Of a stretch of DNA of 64,000 bases, positions 24,753 through 33,432 are shown one piece after another; position 1 is the first letter of the stretch, and each line of letters starts with the position of its first letter. The translations under genes and the position numbers were made by a program. The notes beneath the pieces are model-generated. The model saw only the letters and a list, made by a program, of their open reading frames with translations. It was not told where the DNA came from and made no database searches. The stretch is from JANYGM01 sp043764015 (GTDB lineage Bacteria > Bacteroidota > Bacteroidia > Cytophagales > Thermonemataceae): contig JAYUKY010000012.1 of the NCBI GenBank assembly GCA_043764015.1, positions 1-64,000 on the forward strand, given 5' to 3'.

Positions 24753-26261
24753 TTATTTCCCTTTCCCAAAATTGCGCAAAGGCAAGCCTTTTGAAGTAAT
24801 TATTTTTTTATTTTGATAGGTAAGTTCACCGTTCACAAAAACAGCCTCAATACCAGAAGAAAATTGATTAGGATTAGCCACAGTGCCTTTTCCATTAATA
24901 GTTTCCAAATCAAAAATAGTAATATCCGCTATATTTCCATCTTTCAAAACGCCCCTGTCGTTCATTGCAGGCGCAACCACACTCGCAGGAAGTGCCGTTA
25001 TTTTGTGTAAAATCTTTTCTAAGGGCATTTTTATATTGATTGCGTGTCTTATTGCAGTGGCAAAACAGCCCGCACCTCTTGGGTGAGAGTTGGCAATAGG
25101 CTCACGCTCAATGCCGCCATCAGAGCCAATCATACAAAAATCCTTCTCTAACGCCAAATTGATAGTTTTTTCTGCGGGCATTGTTCCCTCTGGCACAGCC
25201 ACAAGTACGCCCTGTTGTGTACGTAATTGCGCAAAACGTGCCTTTGTGAGGTGTTCGCCTGTACCTACAACTTCCAAATCTTTATAAGTAATTTTGTAGC
25301 GTTCTTGCCAACCCTCATTAAAGCGTGCAGAGGCAATATAAGTAGCCCAAAACGTGTAAGGATAAATACAAGTAGTCATTTTCAGCCCACTATCAACTGC
25401 TTCCTGCATAAGGCGTAGGGCTTCAGGCATATTATAAGTGCCACCAGTTGAGTGAATATGGTCTATATGTACGTGTGCGCCACTTTCTTTCGCTAATTTA
25501 ATGGCTTCTTTCACACCTAAAATCTCTTCTTTTTCTGAAGAATGGCGCAAATGTAAGAAAAAAGGGCGGTCATATTTTTTTGCTATTTTTGCATAATCCA
25601 AACATTCAGAATATTGTGTAGCAGGCTGATACTCAATACTATGCGCTACGCCTAACGCACCTTCCTCCAAACTTTTTTCTATTGCTTTAAGTGTGGCTGG
25701 GTGTCCTTTTCCACGCAAAACCATCACAAAAGTAGAAACACCATAATTGACATAATGGGGAAGTTTTCCAAAATGATTAAAGAATTCTTGTACGTATGCC
25801 GCTCCTCCGTGCATTTGCAAAACGCTCGTTGCGCCATCAGAAATTTTGTACTTTTCAAAGATTTTATACGTTTGCTTTGGATTTCCTGCATTGTCCGCTA
25901 AAATATCTACAAAACCAGGAGAAACAATCTTCCCTTTTGCATCAAACTCGTTACTTGAAGTTACATTTTCTCTAAAAAGCTTTATTTTATTATCTTTGGT
26001 GATAGCTAAAGATATTTCTTCTAATTTTTCACCCGTAAAAACTTTTCCATTTTTGATGAGAAGTTTAAAATTATCATCATTTATTTTGATACTATTTCCT
26101 ACGGAATTGTCTGTTAATTTATCTGAAATAGCATTATTTTTGGTTTTGAGAGTATCACTTTTCGTAGATTTAACTTCTGTGCAACCCATTAGTAAATTGG
26201 GTGCAAGCGTACCCACAGTAGTAAGTAATGCTAAATTTTTGAGGACTTGACGGCGTTTCAT
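24753..26261 (-). CDS. D-aminoacylase-like amidohydrolase lacking the first metal motif
   Basis: A 502-aa protein with a twin-Arg-like leader (MKRRQVLKNLALL) ending in a lipobox-like LLMGC. The body is an amidohydrolase of the N-acyl-D-amino-acid deacylase type: IGSDGGIEREPIANSHPRGAG, HVHIDHIHSTGG, LHLRHSSEKEE and the final DITIFDLETINGKGT with the C-terminal beta sandwich. The strand-1 motif, normally PGFIDxHxH, reads SPGFVDILADNAG (residues 114-126), so both HxH ligands are missing, and the usual 'GNCG' cysteine site reads QMHGG. It may use a single metal, a changed reaction, or be non-catalytic. Single gene. Confidence 0.82.
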   Translation of the reverse strand: MKRRQVLKNLALLTTVGTLAPNLLMGCTEVKSTKSDTLKTKNNAISDKLTDNSVGNSIKINDDNFKLLIKNGKVFTGEKLEEISLAITKDNKIKLFRENVTSSNEFDAKGKIVSPGFVDILADNAGNPKQTYKIFEKYKISDGATSVLQMHGGAAYVQEFFNHFGKLPHYVNYGVSTFVMVLRGKGHPATLKAIEKSLEEGALGVAHSIEYQPATQYSECLDYAKIAKKYDRPFFLHLRHSSEKEEILGVKEAIKLAKESGAHVHIDHIHSTGGTYNMPEALRLMQEAVDSGLKMTTCIYPYTFWATYIASARFNEGWQERYKITYKDLEVVGTGEHLTKARFAQLRTQQGVLVAVPEGTMPAEKTINLALEKDFCMIGSDGGIEREPIANSHPRGAGCFATAIRHAINIKMPLEKILHKITALPASVVAPAMNDRGVLKDGNIADITIFDLETINGKGTVANPNQFSSGIEAVFVNGELTYQNKKIITSKGLPLRNFGKGK

Positions 26262-26572
26262 ATTTTAATATTTCTTAATTATTTATATTTTCCACAAATA
26301 TAACACAAAAGCATTATCAAAAAAAATTAAGGTAATATATAAAATATTTATGGTGGTAAATGCTGTTTTTATAAAAAAACTAACTATAATTTTTTAGGAA
26401 AAGAGTGTTTATTTTGATACCTTTGTGCAAAGTTTTCAAAGTTAGTAAGGATTTTATTTCTAATACCAAACTTTCAATACTCATTTTGTGTTTATGAATT
26501 TGTAATGATGTTTTTATATCACTTATTCATTTACATACTTATTTTTTCAATAAATAAATAAATACAAATATA
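26262..26572. other. Intergenic region with a probable promoter for the DUF1573 gene
   Basis: About 310 nt between divergent genes. A -7-like box TACCTTTG at 26418-26425 faces the plus-strand gene and would give a leader of about 145 nt. No RNA gene, hairpin or ORF was found in the rest. Confidence 0.45.
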
Positions 26573-27133
26573 ATGAAACGTAATCTTTTAATTTTATCTT
26601 TGGCACTTTCTACACTTTTTGTGGGTGCGTGCAATAAAGCAACAGAAACAACTAAAGCAGACGACTCAAAAACACCAAGTACAACAGTTGCAGCTGATGG
26701 AAGCACAGAAAAAAAAGCTGAAAAAACAGGTGAAATGACCACAACAGACGGAAAAGGTGCTAAAATTGAGTTTAAAGAAACAATGTTTGACTTTGGGAAA
26801 ATCAAAGAAGGAGAAAAAGTAACACACAAATTTACTTTTACCAACACAGGCACAACGCCTTTGATTGTATCAAAAGTAAATCCTTCTTGTGGTTGTACTA
26901 CACCAGACTGGACAAAAACGCCTGTTCAACCAAAAGAAAGCGGTTTTGTAGAAGTAATGTTTGATAGCCAAGGACGACCAGGAATGGCAACAAAATCCGT
27001 TACGGTCGTGGCTAACACAGACCCGACAGACAACAAACTTGATTTCAAAGTTGATGTAACGCCTAACCCTAATGCGGTTAAACCTGCTGCAACGCCTGAT
27101 TTGAGCAATACAAAAGGTCCTTTGAAACAATAA
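26573..27133 (+). CDS. DUF1573 lipoprotein
   Basis: A 186-aa lipoprotein (ALSTLFVGACNKA, Cys20) with a Thr/Lys-rich linker to about residue 60 and one DUF1573 Ig-like domain: FDFGKIKEGEKVTHKFTFTNTGTTPLIVSKVNPSCGCTTPDW, of which the SCGCT loop is diagnostic (only part is typical of each family member). DUF1573 proteins are exported beta-sandwich proteins common in Bacteroidota, often next to yajC as here. The function is unknown. The gap to yajC (130 nt) carries an inverted pair of degenerate repeats rather than a terminator. Confidence 0.9.
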   Translation: MKRNLLILSLALSTLFVGACNKATETTKADDSKTPSTTVAADGSTEKKAEKTGEMTTTDGKGAKIEFKETMFDFGKIKEGEKVTHKFTFTNTGTTPLIVSKVNPSCGCTTPDWTKTPVQPKESGFVEVMFDSQGRPGMATKSVTVVANTDPTDNKLDFKVDVTPNPNAVKPAATPDLSNTKGPLKQ

Positions 27134-27263
27134 ATTTGGTTGTGAGTTATGAGTTGTAAGTTGTGAATTTAATATAAAATTAGTTCATAATTTATAACTG
27201 AAAAATAACTCATAAATAAAATAATTTACAACTAAAAATAATTCACAACTCATAACTCAAATA
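27134..27263. repeat. Inverted pair of TTGTGAGTTATGAG-type repeats between DUF1573 and yajC
   Basis: 27138-27165 (gttgtgagttatgagttg, then taagttgtgaattt) directly follows the DUF1573 stop. 27225-27262 carries the reverse complement words (acaactaaaaataa, cacaactcataactc) up to the yajC ATG. The arms are imperfectly complementary, so the intercistronic mRNA could fold around an AT-rich loop. Confidence 0.55.
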
Positions 27264-27623
27264 ATGAATTTTCTTCAAAATTTTGTTCTTTTGCAAGCAG
27301 CCTCTTCTGGTGGAGCTAGTTCTCTTCTTCCCAATTTATTGCTTTTTGGCGGTATGGGGCTTGTAATGTACTTCTTTATGATACGCCCACAGCAACAAAA
27401 GGCAAAAAATCAAAAATTATTCCGTGAAGGACTAAAAAAAGGTGACAGCGTGATTACTATTGGTGGTTTGCATGGCAAAATAGTTTCTGTAAACGAAAAT
27501 ACTATCACTCTAGAAGTGGATAAAGGTTTAAGACTGCTTTTTGAAAAATCTGCAGTATCTGTGGAAGCCAGCAAATCAGCTAAACCACTTGTTTCTACAG
27601 AATTAGAAACAGCAGAAAAATAA
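27264..27623 (+). CDS. yajC: Preprotein translocase subunit YajC
   Basis: Auxiliary subunit of the SecYEG-SecDF translocase in the inner membrane. At 119 aa it has the family length. The single membrane helix (LLLFGGMGLVMYFFMI, about 27-42) is followed by the signature RPQQQKAKNQKLFREGLKKG and the beta-strand region DSVITIGGLHGKIVSVNENTITLEV. It follows the DUF1573 gene in the same direction, a common Bacteroidota order. A terminator lies about 40 nt downstream. Confidence 0.95.
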   Translation: MNFLQNFVLLQAASSGGASSLLPNLLLFGGMGLVMYFFMIRPQQQKAKNQKLFREGLKKGDSVITIGGLHGKIVSVNENTITLEVDKGLRLLFEKSAVSVEASKSAKPLVSTELETAEK

Positions 27624-27751
27624 ATACGAGGTTAGAAGTACGAGGCACAAATGTTAAAAAAGTAAAAAAGTAGTTTTCTATAATTAGAAAACTACTTTTT
27701 TATTTTGGATTTTATACTCTAATTTCGTACCTCGTACTTCAAACTTCGTAC
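27624..27751. repeat. Inverted pair of GTACGA-type degenerate repeats between convergent genes
   Basis: 27624-27650 (atacgaggttagaagtacg) directly follows the yajC stop. 27723-27751, read on the minus strand (gtacgaagtttgaagtacg), directly follows the ferredoxin reductase stop. The terminator stem lies between them. Third example of this layout in the window. Confidence 0.62.
27665..27701. terminator. Bidirectional terminator of yajC and the ferredoxin reductase gene
   Basis: aaaaagtagttttcta / tagaaaactactttttt: long perfect stem with a short loop and flanking A/T tracts. Confidence 0.9.
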
Positions 27752-28768
27752 CTAAAAAGCCTCAATGCCGTTTACTGTGGTGTATTTCAAACTTGTTTTT
27801 GTGTTTGGGTGAACGAGTTTGTGCGCACTATGCGACATAATGGCAGCTTCGTGGAAACCACACAAAATAAGTTTCAATTTTCCTTCATAAGTATTGATGT
27901 CGCCAATAGCGTAAATGCCTTTTACGTTGGTAGAATAGTCTTTTGTATCAACCAAAATAGCATTTTTATCAATATTTAGTCCCCATTCTGCAATAGGACC
28001 AAGTTTTGGAGTCAGCCCAAACAAAGGAATCAAATAATCAGCTTCAATATTTTTACTAATGCCTTCATTTCCAACTATTTCCATACCATTTAGTTTGCCA
28101 TTTCCTGTAACTGTTTTGATATTTGAATAAAGTTCTAAGTTGATTTTTTTGCTTTCTGCCAAACTCATTACCTTAGAAACGGTATCAGGTGCACCCCTAA
28201 AACTACCGCTACGGTGTATTAAGGTAAGCTCTGAACAAATATCAGCTAAAAAGACTGTCCAATCAAGTGCAGAATCACCACCACCAGCCAACACAACTTT
28301 TTTATCTCTAAAAAGTTCAGGATTTCGCACCATATAAAGCACGCCTTTACCCTCAAAATGCTCCAAATTTTCTACTTCTGGCTTGCGTGGCTCAAAGCAA
28401 CCAAGTCCGCCCGCAATGACAATCACTTTAGCAAAAATCTCATTTTTATCTGATGTAGTGAGCTTAAAACTCTCATCTTCAAGTCTTTCCAATGCTTCCA
28501 CACGCTCACCCAACGAATAGGTAGGCTTAAAAGGTGCAATTTGTTTTTCTAGATTTGTGATTAAATCTTTTGCCAATACTTCTGGATAACCAGGAATATC
28601 GTAGATGGGCTTTTGCGGATAAATCTCGGTTAATTGCCCACCAATTTGTGGTAAGACATCAACTACGTGGCAACGCATTTTCAGCAAACCCGCCTCAAAA
28701 ACTGCAAAAAGCCCCACAGGACCTGCCCCAATAATACAAATATCTGTTTTTATTACGTCTTTTGTCAT
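27752..28768 (-). CDS. Ferredoxin-NADP reductase, type 2 (thioredoxin-reductase-like)
   Basis: Transfers electrons between ferredoxin/flavodoxin and NADP(H) with FAD. At 338 aa it fits the YumC-type family. FAD site DICIIGAGPVGLFAVFEAG (about 9-27), then VDVLPQIGGQLTEIYPQKPIYDIPG; NADP site VVLAGGGDSALDW (about 158-170); C-terminal FAD loop GIYAIGDINTYEGKLKLI. The thioredoxin-reductase CxxC redox pair is absent, as expected for this family. Single gene; possible promoter at 29010-29018. Confidence 0.92.
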   Translation of the reverse strand: MTKDVIKTDICIIGAGPVGLFAVFEAGLLKMRCHVVDVLPQIGGQLTEIYPQKPIYDIPGYPEVLAKDLITNLEKQIAPFKPTYSLGERVEALERLEDESFKLTTSDKNEIFAKVIVIAGGLGCFEPRKPEVENLEHFEGKGVLYMVRNPELFRDKKVVLAGGGDSALDWTVFLADICSELTLIHRSGSFRGAPDTVSKVMSLAESKKINLELYSNIKTVTGNGKLNGMEIVGNEGISKNIEADYLIPLFGLTPKLGPIAEWGLNIDKNAILVDTKDYSTNVKGIYAIGDINTYEGKLKLILCGFHEAAIMSHSAHKLVHPNTKTSLKYTTVNGIEAF

Positions 28769-28833
28769 TCTATTTTGATGATATTTTTATATCTTTCTTA
28801 TAATTAAGTAATTGAACTTATTGAGTGACACAA

Positions 28834-28895
28834 AAATCCCTGAGGTGTAAGTTAGTTAATCCTTTGAATACCAAAGGATTACACCCTTAGGATTT
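28834..28895. repeat. Palindromic intergenic repeat (CCTGAGGTGTAAG type)
   Basis: Outer arms aaatccctgaggtgtaa and ttacacccttaggattt are imperfect inverted repeats. The inner arms aatcctttg / caaaggatt form a second hairpin. The start matches a hairpin at 34957-34995 (ttcctgtggtgtcag). The rest of the 28769-29134 gap shows only a minus-strand promoter-like box. Confidence 0.6.
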
Positions 28896-29009
28896 ATCCC
28901 TTTTAATAAGACTAATTACTTATTGCTCTCAGTAAAACCCAAAAAATAATATTTTGTTTGAAAATATGCTTTTTAAGATTTGATTAAACGTTTGTATGCT
29001 AATTTTTTT

Positions 29010-29018
29010 GCAAAGCTA
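29010..29018 (-). promoter_or_regulatory. Probable promoter of the ferredoxin reductase gene
   Basis: Read on the minus strand, TAGCTTTGC matches the Bacteroidota -7 box TAnnTTTG. It would give a leader of about 240 nt that includes the palindrome at 28834-28895. No good -33 TTTG is present at the ideal distance. Confidence 0.4.
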
Positions 29019-29134
29019 CGGATTTTTTGTAAAAAAATCTATAAAGGGACTATAAAATCTCATAAAAATATTTAGAAATCAATAAAAATATTTAGATTTG
29101 CTTTTTGAATAATTTTATAAAATATAATAAAGAT

Positions 29135-29887
29135 ATGTCTGAACAAACTACTACAAAAAATATCCAACAAGCTTATGATGAGCAATATAACTCTGGTGAA
29201 GGTGAGTGGAGAATGATTGGAGCAATAAAAAAAGCAGAAAATATTTTTGATATTACTAAAAATCTTGGTCTTTTTGAGAAAGTGGTAGAGGTTGGCGCAG
29301 GGGAGGGAAGTTTGCTAAAAATACTGGCACAAAATCCCCAATTTGCAAAGGAAGTATATGCCTTAGAAATCTCTAATAGCGGAATTGCTGCTATCAAAGA
29401 GAAAAATATTGAAAATCTCAAAGAAGTTCTTAAGTTTGATGGCTACCATACGCCTTATCCTGACAAATATTTTGATTTGGCGGTTGTTGCTCACGTACTA
29501 GAACACGTAGAACACGAAAGGCTTTTTTTGAGAGAAGTTGCTCGTATTTCCAAAAAACAAGTCATAGAAGTACCCCGTGACCACGCTTTTGGTGTTGATA
29601 AAAAAGTCAAACACTTTCTTTCATACGGACATCTCAACCTTTATACGCCAAGTTCTCTTAAATTTTTGCTTCAAACAGAGGGTTTTAACATCTTAGAAAA
29701 CCACAACAAAATCTATAATATTGAGACTTTTCAGTTTGGAAAAACGGGCTTTAAAAGGCTTAAAGCAACACTTGTTTTTTATGCAAAAACATTGTTTTCC
29801 AGTACGCCTTTTGACAAATTTAACCACCTGTTTGTCAATACAATTACAGTGCTTACAGAAGCAGGAAAACCTATGAATATTTTTTAG
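29135..29887 (+). CDS. Class I SAM-dependent methyltransferase
   Basis: A 250-aa methyltransferase (Methyltransf_11-type). Motif I is EKVVEVGAGEGSLLKIL (about 46-62), followed by the acidic strand VYALEISNSG and post-motif FDLAVVAHVLEHVEHERLFLREVARI. The C-terminal part, with SYGHLNLYTPSSLKFLLQTEGF, matches methyltransferases acting on lipid or sugar-linked substrates, so the substrate is uncertain. ATG 29135 is preferred over an upstream TTG that would add ten non-conserved residues. Single gene with its own terminator. Confidence 0.82.
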   Translation: MSEQTTTKNIQQAYDEQYNSGEGEWRMIGAIKKAENIFDITKNLGLFEKVVEVGAGEGSLLKILAQNPQFAKEVYALEISNSGIAAIKEKNIENLKEVLKFDGYHTPYPDKYFDLAVVAHVLEHVEHERLFLREVARISKKQVIEVPRDHAFGVDKKVKHFLSYGHLNLYTPSSLKFLLQTEGFNILENHNKIYNIETFQFGKTGFKRLKATLVFYAKTLFSSTPFDKFNHLFVNTITVLTEAGKPMNIF

Positions 29888-29904
29888 TAGAGAATAAAAA
29901 AAAT

Positions 29905-29943
29905 AAAAAATCCTTGAATGTTTTAAAACATTCAAGGATTTTC
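29905..29943. terminator. Bidirectional terminator between methyltransferase and PPIase genes
   Basis: aaaaaatccttgaatgtttt / aaaacattcaaggatttt: 18-bp perfect stem. Confidence 0.9.
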
Positions 29944-29958
29944 ATCTTCTTAAATAAC

Positions 29959-32334
29959 CTATTTCTTAATTATCTTGCTGATTTCTACTTCATTATTAAC
30001 GGCTGGAAAACGCTTTGCAAGGTCTTTTAACCATTCTTGTTCCAAATATTTCTGATATTCTGTAATTACTTGCCCACGAGCCTCTTCATATACTTTTTGG
30101 CGTGGTGCATCAACATTTTTAATGATAATTTCTATCACACGACCATCTTTTTCTATGGTATAATTGCCTGCTTTCCACTCCACAGCATCAACAAACGTAT
30201 TATCACCCTTAGAAAACATCCCTTCCGTAATTTTCAGGTTAAGAGGATTTCCTGTATTGATTGTTTTTTCCAAAGTTTTCAGAGAAGAAGAGGTCATAGC
30301 ATACGTAACACGCATATTCTTAGGCGCATCTGTACGTGAAACGGTCTTAAATTTGCCATAATCTTTCGTGATAATTTGTGTTGCTTTTACTTCCCTGCTT
30401 CTCAAATATTCTACTGTAGTTTTGATACGTTCCGCAGAAATGGCTGGTTTTTCAGTTGCATCAACGTGTCCACCAACCTCCAAAGTAAGCGTAGCATCAG
30501 CATTAAGCATATTTGCAATAGAATTAAGGTTGGCTAGTGCATCTTTTGGCAAAGTAGCTTTACCTTTTTCAAATTGTGTAGCACTCACCGTAAAATCATT
30601 GACCGCAAAACTTTTGGCATCTCTTTGTTTTTTAGCATCTGCAAGCACTTTTACATTAGCTGCGTCATAAATAACCGCCACAGCACGAGTTCCAAACATA
30701 TATTTATTAGCACTTTGGTCAAAAAATTTCTTTGCACCAACAGAATCTTTGATAGCTTTCCCCCAAACATTGTCGTTCATCATTTGGAAAAGCATCATTC
30801 CCTCACGGTATTCTTGTGAAAGAAGTCTGTATTCTGGGTATTTTTTAGCAAGATTTTTCTTTTCAAATTCCACATTTTTATCATCAGCAAAACGCTCAAA
30901 ATAGGTTTTTGCATAATATTTAGCATCTTTCAAATCTGGTCTTGGCGTTTGTGTACGTGCCAAATAATCAGCAAAATCTCCAGCTAAAATATTAGTAGTT
31001 TCAGGCGAAATCTTATCATTATTGAAAAAAATAATGCTTTCTCCTAAAATAGGAACTATTTTAGGAGAAGTTTTATCATATTTCCAAGTACCTTTCAAAA
31101 GGCTTGTATCCACGAGTGCATAAACTTTATTCAATGTTTTTTCATTGATTTTAAAGTTATTTTCTGCTTTAATTTTCTTCAAAAACGCCATTCTACCCAT
31201 ATCAGCACGACTATCTTTAGAAATCTTCGCTAAAAGTCCGTTTTCTAACTCGCTGAAAGGCTCTAAACCTTTTTTATCTATCAATTTAATGATATGCCAG
31301 CCGTAAACGGTCAAAACGGGTTCTGCAATATCTCCATTTTTTTGAAGTTTAAAAGCTGCATTTTCAAAACTTGGCACAAGCGCACCAACCGTAAAATACT
31401 GCATTTCTCCGCCTGTGGCACTTGTACGGCTATCTTCTGAAAATTGCGTACAAAGTTTGTCCCAATTTTCACCTTTTTGGGCTTTGCTATAAATCTCATA
31501 AATTTTATTACGAGTATTGATAGAATCTTGTTTAGATGCACCCTGAACGGTACGTACCATAATATGAGCCACTTTTACTTTTCCGCTTGTGTTTCTGCGG
31601 TCGTTTACTTTTAGGATATGATACCCAAAATTGGTACGCACAATGTTAGAAATATTACCTTTTGGCGTATTGTAGGCTACTTGTTCAAAAGGATAAACCA
31701 TTTGTAAAGACGTAAAATAGCCAAGTTCACCACCATTAAATTTGGCTGATGGGTCTTGAGAATATTGTGTTGCTAATTTGCCAAAATCTTCTCCTTTTAC
31801 TGCTTTTTCCCGTATTTCTTGTAATTTTTTATAGACTAAAAGTGTGTCTTTTGGCTCTGCATCAGGTTTTACTTCCAGTAAAATATGTGCAGCGTTTACT
31901 TCTTCTTTTAGGCGTTCATAAGCCTGTTTTACAATGGCATCATTCACGTTTTGCACACGCATATAAGGTCTTGTAAGTTGCTCTTCATAGCCTGCAAATT
32001 CATCTCTAAAAAGTTGGGTTGTATCTACGCCAACAGATTGAGCATCAAGAACTTTTTGTTTAAATTTCGTATATAAATCTAGGTAATCACGTACACTTTT
32101 TTCGTTGTAAAGGCTGTCTTTTTTGGTATTTTTTTCGTAAACATACCTAAAATCAGAAAGATTGATTGGTTTGCCCGCAACGGTAGCCAAAAAGGGTTCT
32201 TCTTGTGTTTTTTGCGCAATTTTTTTAGTAGGTTTGCAGTTTGAAAGCGTGCCTACAAGCGTTGAGGTGGCTAAAACCGTTGCTAATCCAAAAGTAAACT
32301 TACGCATAGAGGTACGTAAAGACTTATTTTTCAT
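29959..32334 (-). CDS. SurA/PpiC-type peptidylprolyl isomerase with an OmpA-like insert, lipoprotein
   Basis: A 791-aa exported folding factor. A signal with lipobox ends near GTLSNCKPTKK. Two tandem parvulin domains follow: NAAHILLEVKPD ... GGELGYFTSLQMVYPFE ... FGYHILKVND, and VKVAHIMVRT ... GGEMQYFTVGALVPSFE ... YGWHIIKLID. Further on, a segment FEKGKATLPKDALANLNSIA ... LEVGGHVDATEKPAISAER ... NMRVTYAM has the layout and key Asp/Arg of OmpA-like peptidoglycan-binding domains, suggesting cell-wall anchoring. An upstream ATG at 32388 would place the start inside a hairpin and mask the signal, so 32334 is chosen; 32307 is also possible. Divergent from upp. Confidence 0.88.
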   Translation of the reverse strand: MKNKSLRTSMRKFTFGLATVLATSTLVGTLSNCKPTKKIAQKTQEEPFLATVAGKPINLSDFRYVYEKNTKKDSLYNEKSVRDYLDLYTKFKQKVLDAQSVGVDTTQLFRDEFAGYEEQLTRPYMRVQNVNDAIVKQAYERLKEEVNAAHILLEVKPDAEPKDTLLVYKKLQEIREKAVKGEDFGKLATQYSQDPSAKFNGGELGYFTSLQMVYPFEQVAYNTPKGNISNIVRTNFGYHILKVNDRRNTSGKVKVAHIMVRTVQGASKQDSINTRNKIYEIYSKAQKGENWDKLCTQFSEDSRTSATGGEMQYFTVGALVPSFENAAFKLQKNGDIAEPVLTVYGWHIIKLIDKKGLEPFSELENGLLAKISKDSRADMGRMAFLKKIKAENNFKINEKTLNKVYALVDTSLLKGTWKYDKTSPKIVPILGESIIFFNNDKISPETTNILAGDFADYLARTQTPRPDLKDAKYYAKTYFERFADDKNVEFEKKNLAKKYPEYRLLSQEYREGMMLFQMMNDNVWGKAIKDSVGAKKFFDQSANKYMFGTRAVAVIYDAANVKVLADAKKQRDAKSFAVNDFTVSATQFEKGKATLPKDALANLNSIANMLNADATLTLEVGGHVDATEKPAISAERIKTTVEYLRSREVKATQIITKDYGKFKTVSRTDAPKNMRVTYAMTSSSLKTLEKTINTGNPLNLKITEGMFSKGDNTFVDAVEWKAGNYTIEKDGRVIEIIIKNVDAPRQKVYEEARGQVITEYQKYLEQEWLKDLAKRFPAVNNEVEISKIIKK

Positions 32335-32378
32335 AATTGTTTGAGAGAATTTATTTAATTTTGCCACAAATATAGTGC

Positions 32379-32418
32379 AAAAAATCATTCAAAAAAACTG
32401 TTTTTTGAATGATTTTTT
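32379..32418. promoter_or_regulatory. Hairpin between divergent PPIase and upp genes
   Basis: aaaaaatcattcaaaaaa / ttttttgaatgatttttt: terminator-like stem located where two divergent genes begin. It may insulate the two promoters or close antisense transcripts. Confidence 0.6.
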
Positions 32419-32477
32419 ATTTTATTTTTTAGCGTTGATTTTCTTATTGGATTTTTCTATTTTAAGTTATTTTTTGA

Positions 32478-32485
32478 TAAATTTG
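32478..32485 (+). promoter_or_regulatory. Probable -7 box of upp
   Basis: TAAATTTG fits TAnnTTTG about 60 nt before the upp start. The -33 element is weak. Confidence 0.4.
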
Positions 32486-32544
32486 TGAAAAAATACGCAT
32501 CACCCGTTTTTTAATCTTTTTCACCAATCAAAATTATCAAAAAA

Positions 32545-33189
32545 ATGTTTGTTCTCACAGAAAAAAATTCTATTGCTAACACTTTTTTAGCAGAACTTCG
32601 TGACCAAAATATCCAAAAAGACGCTATGCGTTTTAGGCGCAATTTGGAGCGTTTGGGCGAGCTTTTTGCCTACGAAATCTCCAAAACTTTTGAATACAAA
32701 CAAACTATTGTCCAAACACCACTAGGTGAAAAACAAACAATGCTTTTGGAGCAAGCACCTGTGCTGGCAACTGTTTTAAGGGCTGCCTTACCACTTTTTA
32801 ACGGTTTTTTGAATGTTTTTGATAATGCAGAATGTGCCTTCGTGGGCGCATACAGGGGCGCACACCGCACAGACAACAGTTTTGATATTGAAGTGCATTA
32901 TACAACAGTTCCCAATCTTAATGGAAAACCTTTGATTTTAATTGACCCAATGCTTGCTACAGGCAAATCCATTGTGCAGATTTATGAAAAATTGTTGCAA
33001 TGTGGCACGCCTTCTTATGTGCATATTGTGGCGGCTATTGCCAGCAAAGATGGCATTGAATATGTCAAAAAGCACGTAAAAAATGTGTCTATTTGGATTG
33101 GAGATATTGATGAAACATTAAACGAAAAATCTTATATTATTCCTGGTCTTGGTGATGCAGGAGATTTGGCATTTGGCATAAAACTCTAA
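32545..33189 (+). CDS. upp: Uracil phosphoribosyltransferase
   Basis: Salvages uracil to UMP using PRPP. At 214 aa it is full length. PRPP-binding LILIDPMLATGKSIV is at about residues 130-145; the C-terminal uracil-binding loop reads YIIPGLGDAGDLAFG. RAALPLFNGFLNVF and AYRGAHRT correspond to the usual LRAG(L/I)-type and Y-R motifs, the first with some divergence. Single gene, cytoplasmic. Confidence 0.93.
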   Translation: MFVLTEKNSIANTFLAELRDQNIQKDAMRFRRNLERLGELFAYEISKTFEYKQTIVQTPLGEKQTMLLEQAPVLATVLRAALPLFNGFLNVFDNAECAFVGAYRGAHRTDNSFDIEVHYTTVPNLNGKPLILIDPMLATGKSIVQIYEKLLQCGTPSYVHIVAAIASKDGIEYVKKHVKNVSIWIGDIDETLNEKSYIIPGLGDAGDLAFGIKL

Positions 33190-33225
33190 ATAATTATGAA
33201 TTATGAATTGTGAATGAATAAAACT

Positions 33226-33273
33226 GTCGCTTGGCTCTTGCCAAGTGACGGCTATAATTAGGCTTACAGCCTA
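33226..33273. repeat. Two adjacent small palindromes between upp and rbfA
   Basis: gtcgcttggc / gccaagtgac (33226-33249) and taggctt / agccta (33259-33273). They share the words 'acggctat' and 'ggcttac' with the element upstream of dnaE. Function unknown; could help terminate upp. Confidence 0.5.
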
Positions 33274-33339
33274 AAATGCAGTTTATTTATTTTTTATAAA
33301 AATAAACAAAAATAAAAGCCACACAAAAGAAATTTTTTG

Positions 33340-33347
33340 TACCTTTG
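33340..33347 (+). promoter_or_regulatory. Promoter -7 box of rbfA
   Basis: TACCTTTG within tttttgtacctttgcgg is a strong Bacteroidota -7 box, about 85 nt before the rbfA GTG start. No TTTG is present at the ideal -33 position. Confidence 0.6.
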
Positions 33348-33432
33348 CGGTGTTTTTGAATAGGGGTTTGATTTTGTAAAGAAATTATAATTTAATTCAA
33401 AACTCAAAAACTTACAACTCACAACTACATTA

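Noticed and set aside
32335..32388. Extended N-terminus of the PPIase from ATG 32388
   Set aside because: It would overlap the intergenic hairpin and place non-signal residues before the signal peptide.
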